DNA of 43,333 bases. It comes from JAGOGN01 sp036652735. Lineage in GTDB: Bacteria > Bacillota > Clostridia > Lachnospirales > Lachnospiraceae. Location: contig JAVVVI010000017.1 in assembly GCA_036652735.1 (NCBI GenBank), positions 1 to 43,333 of the forward strand, read 5' to 3'. Made by a program: the position numbers and the translations under genes. Of the stretch, positions 26,601 to 33,735 are shown piece by piece (positions within the stretch are counted from its first letter, which is position 1; the number at the start of each line of letters is the position of its first letter). The notes beneath the pieces are model-generated. The model was not told the DNA's origin, made no database searches, and saw only the letters and a program-made list of their open reading frames with translations.

Positions 26601-27512
26601 TCAGACCGAGATGCCATTCGGAAAAATTATGATTGGGGTGGAGGAGACAGTCTAACCAGTTTTGTGAATATCTTAAATCAGGGTGTTGTAACAAACTATC
26701 CCTATAAAATTCCGGATTTAATTGAGGTGGGCAGCACCCATGCACAGAATTTTCAATTGAATATGGAAAGTGATGTAATCGTATGGGCAGCACTTACGGA
26801 TGAGTACAGCCGAACTTATGCACCCCAGATTAAATCCATTCTTGGAAAATCCTATAGGGCGGACAGTAAGACGCTTGGAAGAGGGGTATATTCCTCCAAA
26901 GAGAGTGATGCAGCAAATGGATATTATCTTTACAATATTGGAAATATAACCTATACGGGGCTTGGGCATAACCGTAAGAATTCACAGCCATATAATAAAC
27001 TTACAACAGATGAAGTAAAATTATTTACAAATCTCATGATCAGCTCCTATCGTATGTCTGCTGACCGACCGGAGATTCCCATTCTTAATCAGGAAGCGGT
27101 TTCAACAGGAGAGGAGACGATCATTAGTGCAATTATAGATAAAAATCAGGAACAATTGGAATCCAAGAACTACCGAATCTGGTTCAAGATCAAAGACGAA
27201 AGTATTTTAGCCACCAGTGAACGAAGCTTTTTCCTGGAGTTTACAGATGAAAATGGGAAACCATTGAAAGCAAACCAGATACCGGAAATCTATACGGAAC
27301 AGGGCGAACGGGTTTCACTAAAGGATAAATTGGATCTTAAGAAAAAATACTATTTTGATGTGAACTATGGTAAAATTGTAAAAGATGGAGGCGCTACTTC
27401 TTATATGAAAGTAAAGTCCGTTTATTATAGTCAAAAGTTTGCAAAAGAGATTACCATGTATGGATATCGGAAGTTATTGATTACACCATTGCCTTTGTTT
27501 GAATTGAATTAA
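23628..27512 (+). CDS. Large secreted protein of the pilus operon (DUF5057-like), candidate tip-associated factor
   Basis: A 1294-residue protein with a Sec signal peptide (basic MKKRRIMRT, hydrophobic VVFLCVLLAAGILTA, predicted cut after AHA) and no prepilin motif, LPxTG or other anchor. Three places share a pattern: FLIVEVVPNPSMAEIGY near residue 53, LRILEVQACNEFIYGS near 434 and IKVLQMNLRSDMWLNS near 791. The last two are followed about 60-80 residues later by FDLILVGINQ and YDMLILGFND. This looks like repeated alpha/beta units of a class I amidotransferase/ThuA-like fold. A late IIFGGDQNFSDRDAI region and a beta-rich C-terminus follow. GGGAGG precedes the ATG. I believe the N-terminal part matches DUF5057, but this is from memory. 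The function is unknown; a PilY1-like role is inferred from position only. Confidence 0.7.
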   Translation: MKKRRIMRTVVFLCVLLAAGILTAHAIGNSTTGKNRIEIKKDSGETFGTTKNPFLIVEVVPNPSMAEIGYQIQGCEPIDMERLSVDSQSADYKEVYGNDGTATVEKREYECFTHELSSGSVINAYQGQNPFPLREGVKISQEAMELNYWMLLEKETTLTGYYEKTKAGTGGIFIKKGRDYVVSTDAEGTYIGDYNWITVNEPDLFDWTGREKRTRTEPCAYSCKKMKITHRNRFLQEAFQTRDEDGAFHTTVVTLTPEDFAKAENLALLEQAELISIHGSGGNPKLEELWTRLNKEGRVLTEEEQKNTSFQNHDLSKSVVDTIVKRMHSAHPAALVMDGYSLFTSAPNSQAQNLVKRLTNLEVLTEKDVLFENIYLYNGTNGGSHSMNSEFHTVTNKTYVDFKGTQVESYATVREAVAKLLIDAMNVRPDKTTLRILEVQACNEFIYGSPSWKEYYKNLIPWFQGDYEKDITVTTMPTWELNGSRLDLNASFDLILVGINQDATNGGMGYNDPQMGSLIYTSIGDMVVKSGTKKEWAKILSDDSVRYSGTDISRKKLKELEAYLQAGYPIALEPGFFKEENKKWKVDTDKIDSSSNMYQLAASYISQSYKTLVTTKETDTTALRKAMGEVCKLHFKKDKNGREMFPTKYTYHEKKDGTIERGTVTYQNQREFKYQFTIEGLETKNYTAALYIDGNVDGIYEGSLENPFSSGSGEESEQMQQIKITDQEGNPIPEDQLKVNTVYTLTRIMGEDFKGIIPWKLQISDSKNPQIRDTKIDYTLFKVNAQDKKKIKVLQMNLRSDMWLNSDVMDEMAYINLETNKQFQRFFDGVDEFNIQIEFLQNKSWYSKFGKLVHKESKEELVTQWKAYLDQYDMLILGFNDCCSYTDDEIFNEGFQYFSDCGKSIILSHDIAKDATMKVTAGHSATVFDPVIRDLLKQRKYQQSTTQFRGKTLNLLPENPLYRSGKKGKQVSEYFDNSIREYIIFGGDQNFSDRDAIRKNYDWGGGDSLTSFVNILNQGVVTNYPYKIPDLIEVGSTHAQNFQLNMESDVIVWAALTDEYSRTYAPQIKSILGKSYRADSKTLGRGVYSSKESDAANGYYLYNIGNITYTGLGHNRKNSQPYNKLTTDEVKLFTNLMISSYRMSADRPEIPILNQEAVSTGEETIISAIIDKNQEQLESKNYRIWFKIKDESILATSERSFFLEFTDENGKPLKANQIPEIYTEQGERVSLKDKLDLKKKYYFDVNYGKIVKDGGATSYMKVKSVYYSQKFAKEITMYGYRKLLITPLPLFELN

Positions 27513-27555
27513 ATCTTATCTTTTTATAAACTTCTATTAAAAGAAAATAACTCTG

Positions 27556-27584
27556 TTGACAGAAGGGATGGATACTGATATAAA
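27556..27584 (+). promoter_or_regulatory. Promoter of the zinc-ribbon / DUF5685-like / J-protein module
   Basis: A perfect TTGACA (27556-27561), a 17-base spacer and TATAAA (27579-27584) form a strong sigma-A promoter about 36 bases before the next gene. It separates this module from the pilus operon. No hairpin plus T-run terminator is visible between 27513 and 27555, so some readthrough from the pilus operon is possible. Confidence 0.8.
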
Positions 27585-27619
27585 GGGTAAAGGATAAAGA
27601 AAAAATAAAGAGGTGCAAA

Positions 27620-28024
27620 ATGGGTAAGATTAAACAAGGATTACAAAGATTTATGGCAGGCAGGTATGGAAACGATCAATTGAATCGGTTAATGCTGATT
27701 CTTACAATGGTTTGTTTTGTGGTATCGATGGTTTCCAAACTACAGATTTTTTATATAGTGGGAATAGGCTTGCTGGTTTGGAGTTATGTGCGCTGCTTCT
27801 CCAGAAATATTCAAAAGAGGTACGCACAGAATCAAATTTATGTTGGAATGACAAGTAAAGTTAAAGGAAAATTTAATTTATACAGGCAGCATTGCAGACA
27901 AAGAAAGACCTATCGCTTTTTTAAGTGCCCCGGATGTAGACAGAAAGTTCGTGTTCCAAAGGGAAAAGGAAAGATCTCCATTACCTGTCCTTCCTGCAAG
28001 CAAGAATTTATTAAGAGGAGTTAG
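27620..28024 (+). CDS. Small membrane protein with C-terminal zinc ribbon
   Basis: A 134-residue protein with two hydrophobic segments at about 22-40 and 41-58 and a basic cytoplasmic part. A zinc ribbon with C103-x2-C106 and C123-x2-C126 ends the protein (FKCPGC, TCPSC). The zinc ribbon may bind nucleic acid or a partner protein at the membrane. I do not recognise a named family. AGAGGTG precedes the ATG. It is the first gene of a three-gene unit with the DUF5685-like and J-domain proteins, so a shared envelope-protein or assembly role is likely but unproven. Confidence 0.75.
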   Translation: MGKIKQGLQRFMAGRYGNDQLNRLMLILTMVCFVVSMVSKLQIFYIVGIGLLVWSYVRCFSRNIQKRYAQNQIYVGMTSKVKGKFNLYRQHCRQRKTYRFFKCPGCRQKVRVPKGKGKISITCPSCKQEFIKRS

Positions 28025-28030
28025 ACACGT

Positions 28031-28891
28031 ATGTTTGGTTATATTAATGTCAACCAGAAAGAACTGTCAGAAAAAAATCGAGAGAGTTATCAGTCTTATT
28101 ATTGCGGACTGTGCAGAGAATTAAAGCGGTTTTCGGGAATGAAAGGTCAGATGCTTCTGAACTATGATATGACATTTCTTATTATTTTGCTAACCGGCTT
28201 GTATGAACCGGTTCTTTCACAGGATGAATTTACCTGCCCCCTTCATCCCTTCCACAAGAAAAATGCAACTTCCGATGAAGCAACCGAATATGCTGCAAAG
28301 ATGAACATTCTGCTGTCTTATCACAACTTTGAAGACGACTGGCAGGACGATCGTTCCATTGGGAAAAAAGCCCTGGTCAAGCTTTTTACAAAAGAGTATA
28401 AACAGATTCGCCTTCAATATCCAAGGCAAAGCAAGGCAATAGAAACCTATATGACAAAACTTTCCATTGCGGAAAGTGGAAATGAGACCAATATAGATGC
28501 GGTTGCCGGACTAACAGGTGAGATGCTTGCAGAAGTGTTTGCTTGGAAAGAAGATGAATGGGCAGGAGAATTAAGATGTATGGGCTTTTATATGGGAAAA
28601 TTTATTTATCTTATGGATGCCTATGAGGATCGAAGCAAAGATTACAAGAAGGGCTTATACAATCCTTTTTATGGAACTTATAAAGAACATAAAAATGAAA
28701 AAGAGTTTGATGTATATGTTCGATTGATTTTAATGAGCATGATGTCCGAGTGTGCCAAGGCATTTGAACGATTACCGATCTTAATGAATGCAGATATTCT
28801 TCGGAATATTTTGTATTCCGGAGTCTGGACCAAGTTCGAATATAGTCAGGCAAGAAAAGATAAAAAAACAAAGAAACAGGAAGAAAAATAA
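28031..28891 (+). CDS. DUF5685-like helical protein with two Asp-rich motifs
   Basis: A 286-residue, mainly helical soluble protein. The start MFGYINVNQKELSEKNRESY and the YYCGLCREL motif (C25, C28) are typical of the family I know as DUF5685, without known function. Two acidic motifs, D102-D103-x2-D106-D107 in NFEDDWQDDR and D196-x3-D200-x3-D204 in LMDAYEDRSKD, are spaced like the metal-binding motifs of all-alpha isoprenoid synthases; this resemblance is my inference. AGGAG lies 10 bases before the ATG, and the J-protein gene follows with no gap. Function unknown. Confidence 0.75.
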   Translation: MFGYINVNQKELSEKNRESYQSYYCGLCRELKRFSGMKGQMLLNYDMTFLIILLTGLYEPVLSQDEFTCPLHPFHKKNATSDEATEYAAKMNILLSYHNFEDDWQDDRSIGKKALVKLFTKEYKQIRLQYPRQSKAIETYMTKLSIAESGNETNIDAVAGLTGEMLAEVFAWKEDEWAGELRCMGFYMGKFIYLMDAYEDRSKDYKKGLYNPFYGTYKEHKNEKEFDVYVRLILMSMMSECAKAFERLPILMNADILRNILYSGVWTKFEYSQARKDKKTKKQEEK

Positions 28892-29542
28892 ATGAGAAAT
28901 CCATATGATGTATTGGGAGTATCCCAGGATGCAACAGATGATGAAATAAAAAAAGCATATCGTACATTGAGTCGTAAATATCACCCGGATACCAATATTA
29001 ATAATCCCAATATGGATCAGGCGGAAGAAAAGTTTAAAGAAGTACAGCAAGCGTATGACCAGATTATTCATGATAAGCAATTTGGAAGTGGATCCGGTGG
29101 ATATGGTAATTATGGCGGCTATGGCAGTTATGGAGGTTATGGAGGTTATGGTCAGGAAAACAGCTCAGATTCCATTGAAATGCAGGCTGCGGCAAATTAT
29201 ATTCGCAGCAGACACTATACAGAAGCGTTAAATCTTTTAAATAGAATGACAGAAAAAACGGCAAAATGGTATTATTACAGTGCGATTGCCAATAATGGCA
29301 TGGGGAATAATGTAGCAGCAATGGAACATGCAAAGGAAGCGGTAAACCGTGAGCCTAGCAACATGGAATATCGTCAGTTTCAGGAACATCTGGAATATGG
29401 AGGAACGTGGTACCAGAATATGGGAAGTTCCTACGAGAATCCTGTGGGTGGAATTGGCAGAATCTGTTTAAGTTTTTGTTTTATTAATATGCTCTGTAAC
29501 TGTTGTTGCTGTGGACCCAGAGTGGGTGGAGGTACATTTTAA
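28892..29542 (+). CDS. J-domain (DnaJ-like) co-chaperone with TPR-like tail
   Basis: A 216-residue protein. The J domain at 1-60 carries the HPD motif at 31-33, which stimulates DnaK ATPase. A Gly/Tyr-rich low-complexity linker (about 66-90) and a TPR-like helical region (about 100-165) follow. A hydrophobic, Cys-rich end (CNCCCCG) may be membrane-associated. It lacks the DnaJ zinc domain and client-binding domains, so it is a class III J protein that probably brings DnaK to a specific client. The ATG follows the previous stop directly. Its last 75 bases overlap a gene on the opposite strand. Confidence 0.85.
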   Translation: MRNPYDVLGVSQDATDDEIKKAYRTLSRKYHPDTNINNPNMDQAEEKFKEVQQAYDQIIHDKQFGSGSGGYGNYGGYGSYGGYGGYGQENSSDSIEMQAAANYIRSRHYTEALNLLNRMTEKTAKWYYYSAIANNGMGNNVAAMEHAKEAVNREPSNMEYRQFQEHLEYGGTWYQNMGSSYENPVGGIGRICLSFCFINMLCNCCCCGPRVGGGTF

Positions 29543-29914
29543 CAAAAGCTTTTCATAAAGAAGTCCAACAAGGAACCAGAAAGGGGCGTAGTCTAAGCGG
29601 ATTATGCCCCTTATATTTACAGTAGATTTACTGTAATCCCATGGGCAGGCACGAAAGTGGGATAACAAGCGTCCGGAAATATATTCGCAGAGATAGATGC
29701 TGCTCATATAGATCAGCCCACGAAAAAAAACATTCAGTTTTTTGATTTTATTATAGAGCGGGCCAAAAAAAGCGGCCATTCCATAAATAGGGAACATCCA
29801 TAGGGAGGTTCTGGATGTAAGCCTCCATTCTCTTCGGCGAAAGGAATCAAAGGCTGTAAAAAGGATTTCAAGGCACCATCCTGTGATGCCACATATAATA
29901 AATTTTCTTCTCAT
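29468..29914 (-). CDS. Short CmpB-type membrane protein
   Basis: A 148-residue protein on the minus strand with about four hydrophobic segments. It matches the CmpB-type family seen at 3406-4074: an ITGWCLEILF start, an IYGMAAFFGP segment, CEYISGRLL, and the signature CPWDYSKSTVNIRGIIRLDYAPFWF. A tail of about 20 polar residues (Ser/Thr rich) overlaps the 3' end of the J-protein gene in antisense. No clear Shine-Dalgarno precedes the ATG. A TATACT box 14 bases upstream suggests an almost leaderless transcript. The family is fairly sure, the exact start less so. Confidence 0.7.
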   Translation of the reverse strand: MRRKFIICGITGWCLEILFTAFDSFRRREWRLTSRTSLWMFPIYGMAAFFGPLYNKIKKLNVFFRGLIYMSSIYLCEYISGRLLSHFRACPWDYSKSTVNIRGIIRLDYAPFWFLVGLLYEKLLLKCTSTHSGSTATTVTEHINKTKT

Positions 29915-29939
29915 AATAATAGGAAGTATAACCGAAAAC

Positions 29940-29968
29940 TTGTAAAATACTCATTTCTATTTTATAAT
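29940..29968 (+). promoter_or_regulatory. Promoter of murE and probably the downstream cluster
   Basis: TTGTAA (29940-29945), a 17-base spacer and a perfect TATAAT (29963-29968) lie 34 bases before the murE ATG. From here to thiN the genes are so tightly spaced that no other promoter is obvious, so this one may drive much of the block. Confidence 0.7.
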
Positions 29969-30002
29969 AGAACAGATAGTGTTAGAAAAGAGGTATGGTA
30001 GA

Positions 30003-31463
30003 ATGATAAAGTTAGAAAAATTATTGGAACGTATGGAATATAAATGCATACAGGGTAAGACAGATATTGAAATAAAGGATCTGGTATTTGATTCCAGAAA
30101 GGTCACAGAGGGTTCGCTTTTTGTGTGTATTCAGGGTACTTCCGTGGATGGACATGATTATATTGACCAGGTAATTCAAAAAGGAGCCGCTGCAATCGTG
30201 GTGACAAAAAAAGTAGAGGTAGACAGTAGCGTTTGCGTAATCCTAACAGAGGATTCCAGAATGGCTCTTGCCATGCTTTCGGCAGCATACTTTGACTATC
30301 CGGCAGACCATTTAAAAATAATTGGAATTACAGGAACAAAAGGAAAGACAACTACGGCCTATATGGTAAAAGCGATTCTGGAGCACGCAGGGTATGGAGT
30401 AGGCTTAATTGGAACCATTGGAGTTGTAATTGGAGAGGAAGTAATAAAAACCAATAATACAACACCGGAGTCCTATTCGATCCAATTGTATTTTGCAAAA
30501 ATGCTGGAAGCGGGATGCCAGTGTGTAGTAATGGAGGTATCTTCACAGGGACTTATGATGCATCGAACAGCGGGATTTTTATTTGAGATAGGTGTCTTTA
30601 CCAATATTGAACCGGATCATATCGGACCCGGAGAACATGGTTCATTTGAAGAATATATGGCCTGCAAAGGGTTACTATTCAGACAGTGCCGTTTCGGAAT
30701 TGTGAATATAGATGATGCGCATTGGAAAACGGTTCTGGAAGGGCATACCTGTGAACTGGAGACCTTTGGATTTACAAAAGAGGCAGATTTACGTGCCTCT
30801 CATATGCAGCTGGTACATAGACCCGGGTATCTGGGAGTGCAATATCAGATTGAGGGTAGTCTTAACGCCGAGATGGAAATAGATGTACCGGGAAAATTCA
30901 GTGTATATAATTCTTTAACAGCAATTGCGGTCTGCCTTCATTTCCAGGTAGCACTGAATGATATGAAGGAGGCATTAAAGACTGCGAAGGTGAAAGGCAG
31001 GATAGAACTGATTCCGGTCTCACCGGAGTTCACATTAATGATTGATTATGCCCACAATGCCATGGCACTGGAAAGTTTACTCACAACATTAAAAGAATAC
31101 CAGCCGGGACGCTTAGTCTGCCTCTTTGGTTGTGGAGGAAACCGTTCAAAGCTTCGCAGATATGAGATGGGAGAAGTCGCAGGAAGATTAGCTGATTTTA
31201 CGATTATCACCTCTGATAACCCAAGATTTGAAGCACCTCAGGCAATTATTGATGATATAAAAATTGGAATGGAAAAGACCAATGGACAATATATAGAACT
31301 GATTGATCGAAAAGAGGCAATTCGATATGCCATTCATCATGGAAGGCCAGGTGATATTATTGTCCTTGCAGGGAAAGGACATGAAGATTATCAGGAAATT
31401 GAAGGCAAGAAATATGCAATGGACGAACGGGATCTCATTGGAGACATTTTACGGGAGGGTTAA
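30003..31463 (+). CDS. murE: UDP-MurNAc-tripeptide ligase (MurE-like)
   Basis: A 486-residue Mur ligase that adds the third amino acid to the peptidoglycan stem in the cytoplasm. The N-terminal MurE-type domain (residues 1-95, IKDLVFDSRKVTEGSLFVCI) is followed by the ATP-binding site GTKGKTTT (111-118). Next comes the ACKGLLF lysine region expected to be carbamylated. The C-terminal DNPR (405-408) is the signature of meso-diaminopimelate specificity. It differs from textbook MurE in the HIGPGEHGSFEEY and YAHNAMALESLL segments and lies outside any dcw cluster, so it may be a paralogue. The ATG at 30003 (AAGAGGT 8 bases upstream) is preferred to a GTG at 29979. Confidence 0.85.
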   Translation: MIKLEKLLERMEYKCIQGKTDIEIKDLVFDSRKVTEGSLFVCIQGTSVDGHDYIDQVIQKGAAAIVVTKKVEVDSSVCVILTEDSRMALAMLSAAYFDYPADHLKIIGITGTKGKTTTAYMVKAILEHAGYGVGLIGTIGVVIGEEVIKTNNTTPESYSIQLYFAKMLEAGCQCVVMEVSSQGLMMHRTAGFLFEIGVFTNIEPDHIGPGEHGSFEEYMACKGLLFRQCRFGIVNIDDAHWKTVLEGHTCELETFGFTKEADLRASHMQLVHRPGYLGVQYQIEGSLNAEMEIDVPGKFSVYNSLTAIAVCLHFQVALNDMKEALKTAKVKGRIELIPVSPEFTLMIDYAHNAMALESLLTTLKEYQPGRLVCLFGCGGNRSKLRRYEMGEVAGRLADFTIITSDNPRFEAPQAIIDDIKIGMEKTNGQYIELIDRKEAIRYAIHHGRPGDIIVLAGKGHEDYQEIEGKKYAMDERDLIGDILREG

Positions 31464-31476
31464 AAGGAGAGTATAA

Positions 31477-33708
31477 ATGGCAAAGTATGCCAATATTATT
31501 ATTGATATCACATCCGGAAAATTGGATCGTACCTTTCAATATCTAGTGCCGGAGGAATTGGAACATCAGTTAAAAGAAGGAATGCAGGTACTGGTCCCCT
31601 TTGGAAAAGGAGAGCATCTGCGAAAAGGATTTTTAGTTGAGTTAACGGATAGGCGGGAATTTTTTGGGGATGGAATGAAAGCAGTAGGTGGGATTGCCCC
31701 GGAACAAATACCTGTAGAATCTCAGCTGATTGCACTTGCTTCCTGGATGCGTGAGAATTTTGGCGGAACAATGAGTCAGGCATTAAAGACGGTACTTCCG
31801 GTGAAACGAACCCAGCGGCAGAAAGAGAGCAGAGAAGTAAGACTTATAGTAAATGAGGAACAGACAAGAGAGTTTATGGGAGTTTTTGAAAAAAAACATG
31901 CAGTTGCACGTATGCGTCTTTTAGGTGCACTGGAAGAGAATAAACAAATTCCCATGTCTGTGTTAATGGACCAATTGAATATTGGAAGTGGGGTTATTAC
32001 TGCTTTAGAAAAAATGGGTATCCTAGAAGTAACAGCTAAGCGCACATATCGGAATCCCTTTTTAGGGACAGATGGAGATAGTTACCGCCCCCAGTTGAAT
32101 GAACAGCAGAAAACCGTATTTGAACAGATAAATGAAGAAAGAAAGTCGGGAAAAAACAGGACATTTCTTCTTCAGGGAATTACAGGAAGTGGGAAAACAG
32201 AAGTTTATATGGAATTAATTGCCAAAGTATTGGAAGAGGGAAAACAGGTAATTCTTCTTATACCGGAGATTGCACTTACCTTTCAGACTGTTATGCGTTT
32301 TTTTCAGCGATTTGGGGACCGTGTGTCAATTCTGAATTCAAAATTATCCCCGGGAGAACGGTTTGACCAGCTGCAAAGAGCAAAAAATGGGCAGGTGGAT
32401 GTGATGATTGGACCCAGAAGTGCATTATTCACACCATTTTCAAATCTTGGTCTTATAGTAATAGATGAAGAGCATGAAGCGTCCTATAAAAGTGAGACGG
32501 TTCCAAGATATCATGCAAGAGAAACGGCGATTGAACGGGCAAAAATGACGGACGCCAGTGTTGTACTAGGATCCGCAACACCATCTGTTGCAAGCTATTA
32601 CAGGGCACAGAGAGGGGACTATAAACTCTATAAACTCACGGCACGCTACGAGGATCGTGAACTTCCAAAGGTTCATCTTGTGGATCTGCGAGAGGAATTA
32701 AAGAGGGGAAACCGTTCCATTTTTAGTGAGCAGCTGGATAATTTAATGAAGGATCGTTTGGAAAAGGGGCAGCAGATCATGTTGTTTTTGAATCGCAGGG
32801 GAAGTATGGGATTTGTAAGCTGCAGAGCCTGCGGACATGTAATGAAATGTCCCCACTGTGATGTGTCTTTAACGGAACATAATAATGGAAGGTTGGTTTG
32901 TCATTATTGTGGATATGAACGGCCCAAGGTTGTGAACTGCCCGGAGTGTGGATCCACTTACATTGGAGGATTCAAAGCTGGAACAGAAAAGATAGAAGAA
33001 CTGGTAAAAAAACGATTTCCCAATGCGCGAGTCTTACGAATGGATGCAGATACCACAAAAAAGAAAGCAGGATATGAGACAATTCTATCTGCTTTTGCCA
33101 ATCAGGAAGCGGATGTGTTGATCGGCACCCAGATGATCGTCAAGGGACATGATTTTAAAGGGGTAACATTGGTGGGGATTCTTGCAGCAGATTTATCGCT
33201 CCATGTGAATGATTATCTCGCAGCGGAACGAACCTTTCAGCTACTTACCCAGGCGGCAGGACGTGCAGGAAGAGGAACAGAGAAGGGCGAAGTTGTGATT
33301 CAGACTTACAGTCCGGACCATTACAGTGTAATTACGGCACAAAACCAGGATTATGAGGCGTTCTATGAACAGGAAATTAGTTACAGACAATTGCTGCAGT
33401 ATCCACCGGTCAGTCATTTAATGGTTCTGCTGCTATTTGGGAAAACAAAGGAACGAGCAGAACAGGCAGCAGAAAAAATATACAATAGATTAAACGAGAT
33501 TAAAGATCCGGAAATGCAGCTAATCGGACCGGCAGATGCCAGTGTGGCAAAGGTATCTGATATTTACAGAAAAATTATTTATTGCAAAGACAGCCGGTAT
33601 CAGAATCTTGTGATGGCAAAAAGGAAGATAGAACCCTGTATTCAGGAACAAATGAAACAACAGGATATTACGGTACAGTTTGATTTTAACCCAATGAACG
33701 GGTTTTAA
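31477..33708 (+). CDS. priA: Primosomal protein N' (replication restart helicase)
   Basis: A 743-residue superfamily 2 helicase that recognises stalled forks and reloads DnaB. The N-terminal DNA-binding domain (1-190) precedes Walker A GITGSGKT (234-241) and the DEEH box (330-333). The zinc-binding insert with eight cysteines (CRACGHVMKCPHC, CHYCGY, CPECGS) and the C-terminal helicase motifs (QAAGRAGRG) complete it. AGGAGAG lies 7 bases before the ATG. It opens the conserved priA-def-fmt-rsmB cluster found across Firmicutes. Length and motif set are normal. Confidence 0.97.
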   Translation: MAKYANIIIDITSGKLDRTFQYLVPEELEHQLKEGMQVLVPFGKGEHLRKGFLVELTDRREFFGDGMKAVGGIAPEQIPVESQLIALASWMRENFGGTMSQALKTVLPVKRTQRQKESREVRLIVNEEQTREFMGVFEKKHAVARMRLLGALEENKQIPMSVLMDQLNIGSGVITALEKMGILEVTAKRTYRNPFLGTDGDSYRPQLNEQQKTVFEQINEERKSGKNRTFLLQGITGSGKTEVYMELIAKVLEEGKQVILLIPEIALTFQTVMRFFQRFGDRVSILNSKLSPGERFDQLQRAKNGQVDVMIGPRSALFTPFSNLGLIVIDEEHEASYKSETVPRYHARETAIERAKMTDASVVLGSATPSVASYYRAQRGDYKLYKLTARYEDRELPKVHLVDLREELKRGNRSIFSEQLDNLMKDRLEKGQQIMLFLNRRGSMGFVSCRACGHVMKCPHCDVSLTEHNNGRLVCHYCGYERPKVVNCPECGSTYIGGFKAGTEKIEELVKKRFPNARVLRMDADTTKKKAGYETILSAFANQEADVLIGTQMIVKGHDFKGVTLVGILAADLSLHVNDYLAAERTFQLLTQAAGRAGRGTEKGEVVIQTYSPDHYSVITAQNQDYEAFYEQEISYRQLLQYPPVSHLMVLLLFGKTKERAEQAAEKIYNRLNEIKDPEMQLIGPADASVAKVSDIYRKIIYCKDSRYQNLVMAKRKIEPCIQEQMKQQDITVQFDFNPMNGF

Positions 33709-33735
33709 TAGTAAAATTAATTTGGAGGGAAAAAA

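Noticed and set aside
27513..27555. Terminator at the end of the pilus operon
   Set aside because: No stem followed by a T-run could be found; only AT-rich sequence is present.
29102..29153. Short tandem repeat of Gly/Tyr codons in the J-protein gene as a possible repeat array
   Set aside because: It encodes the low-complexity linker common after J domains; no CRISPR-like or mobile-element structure.
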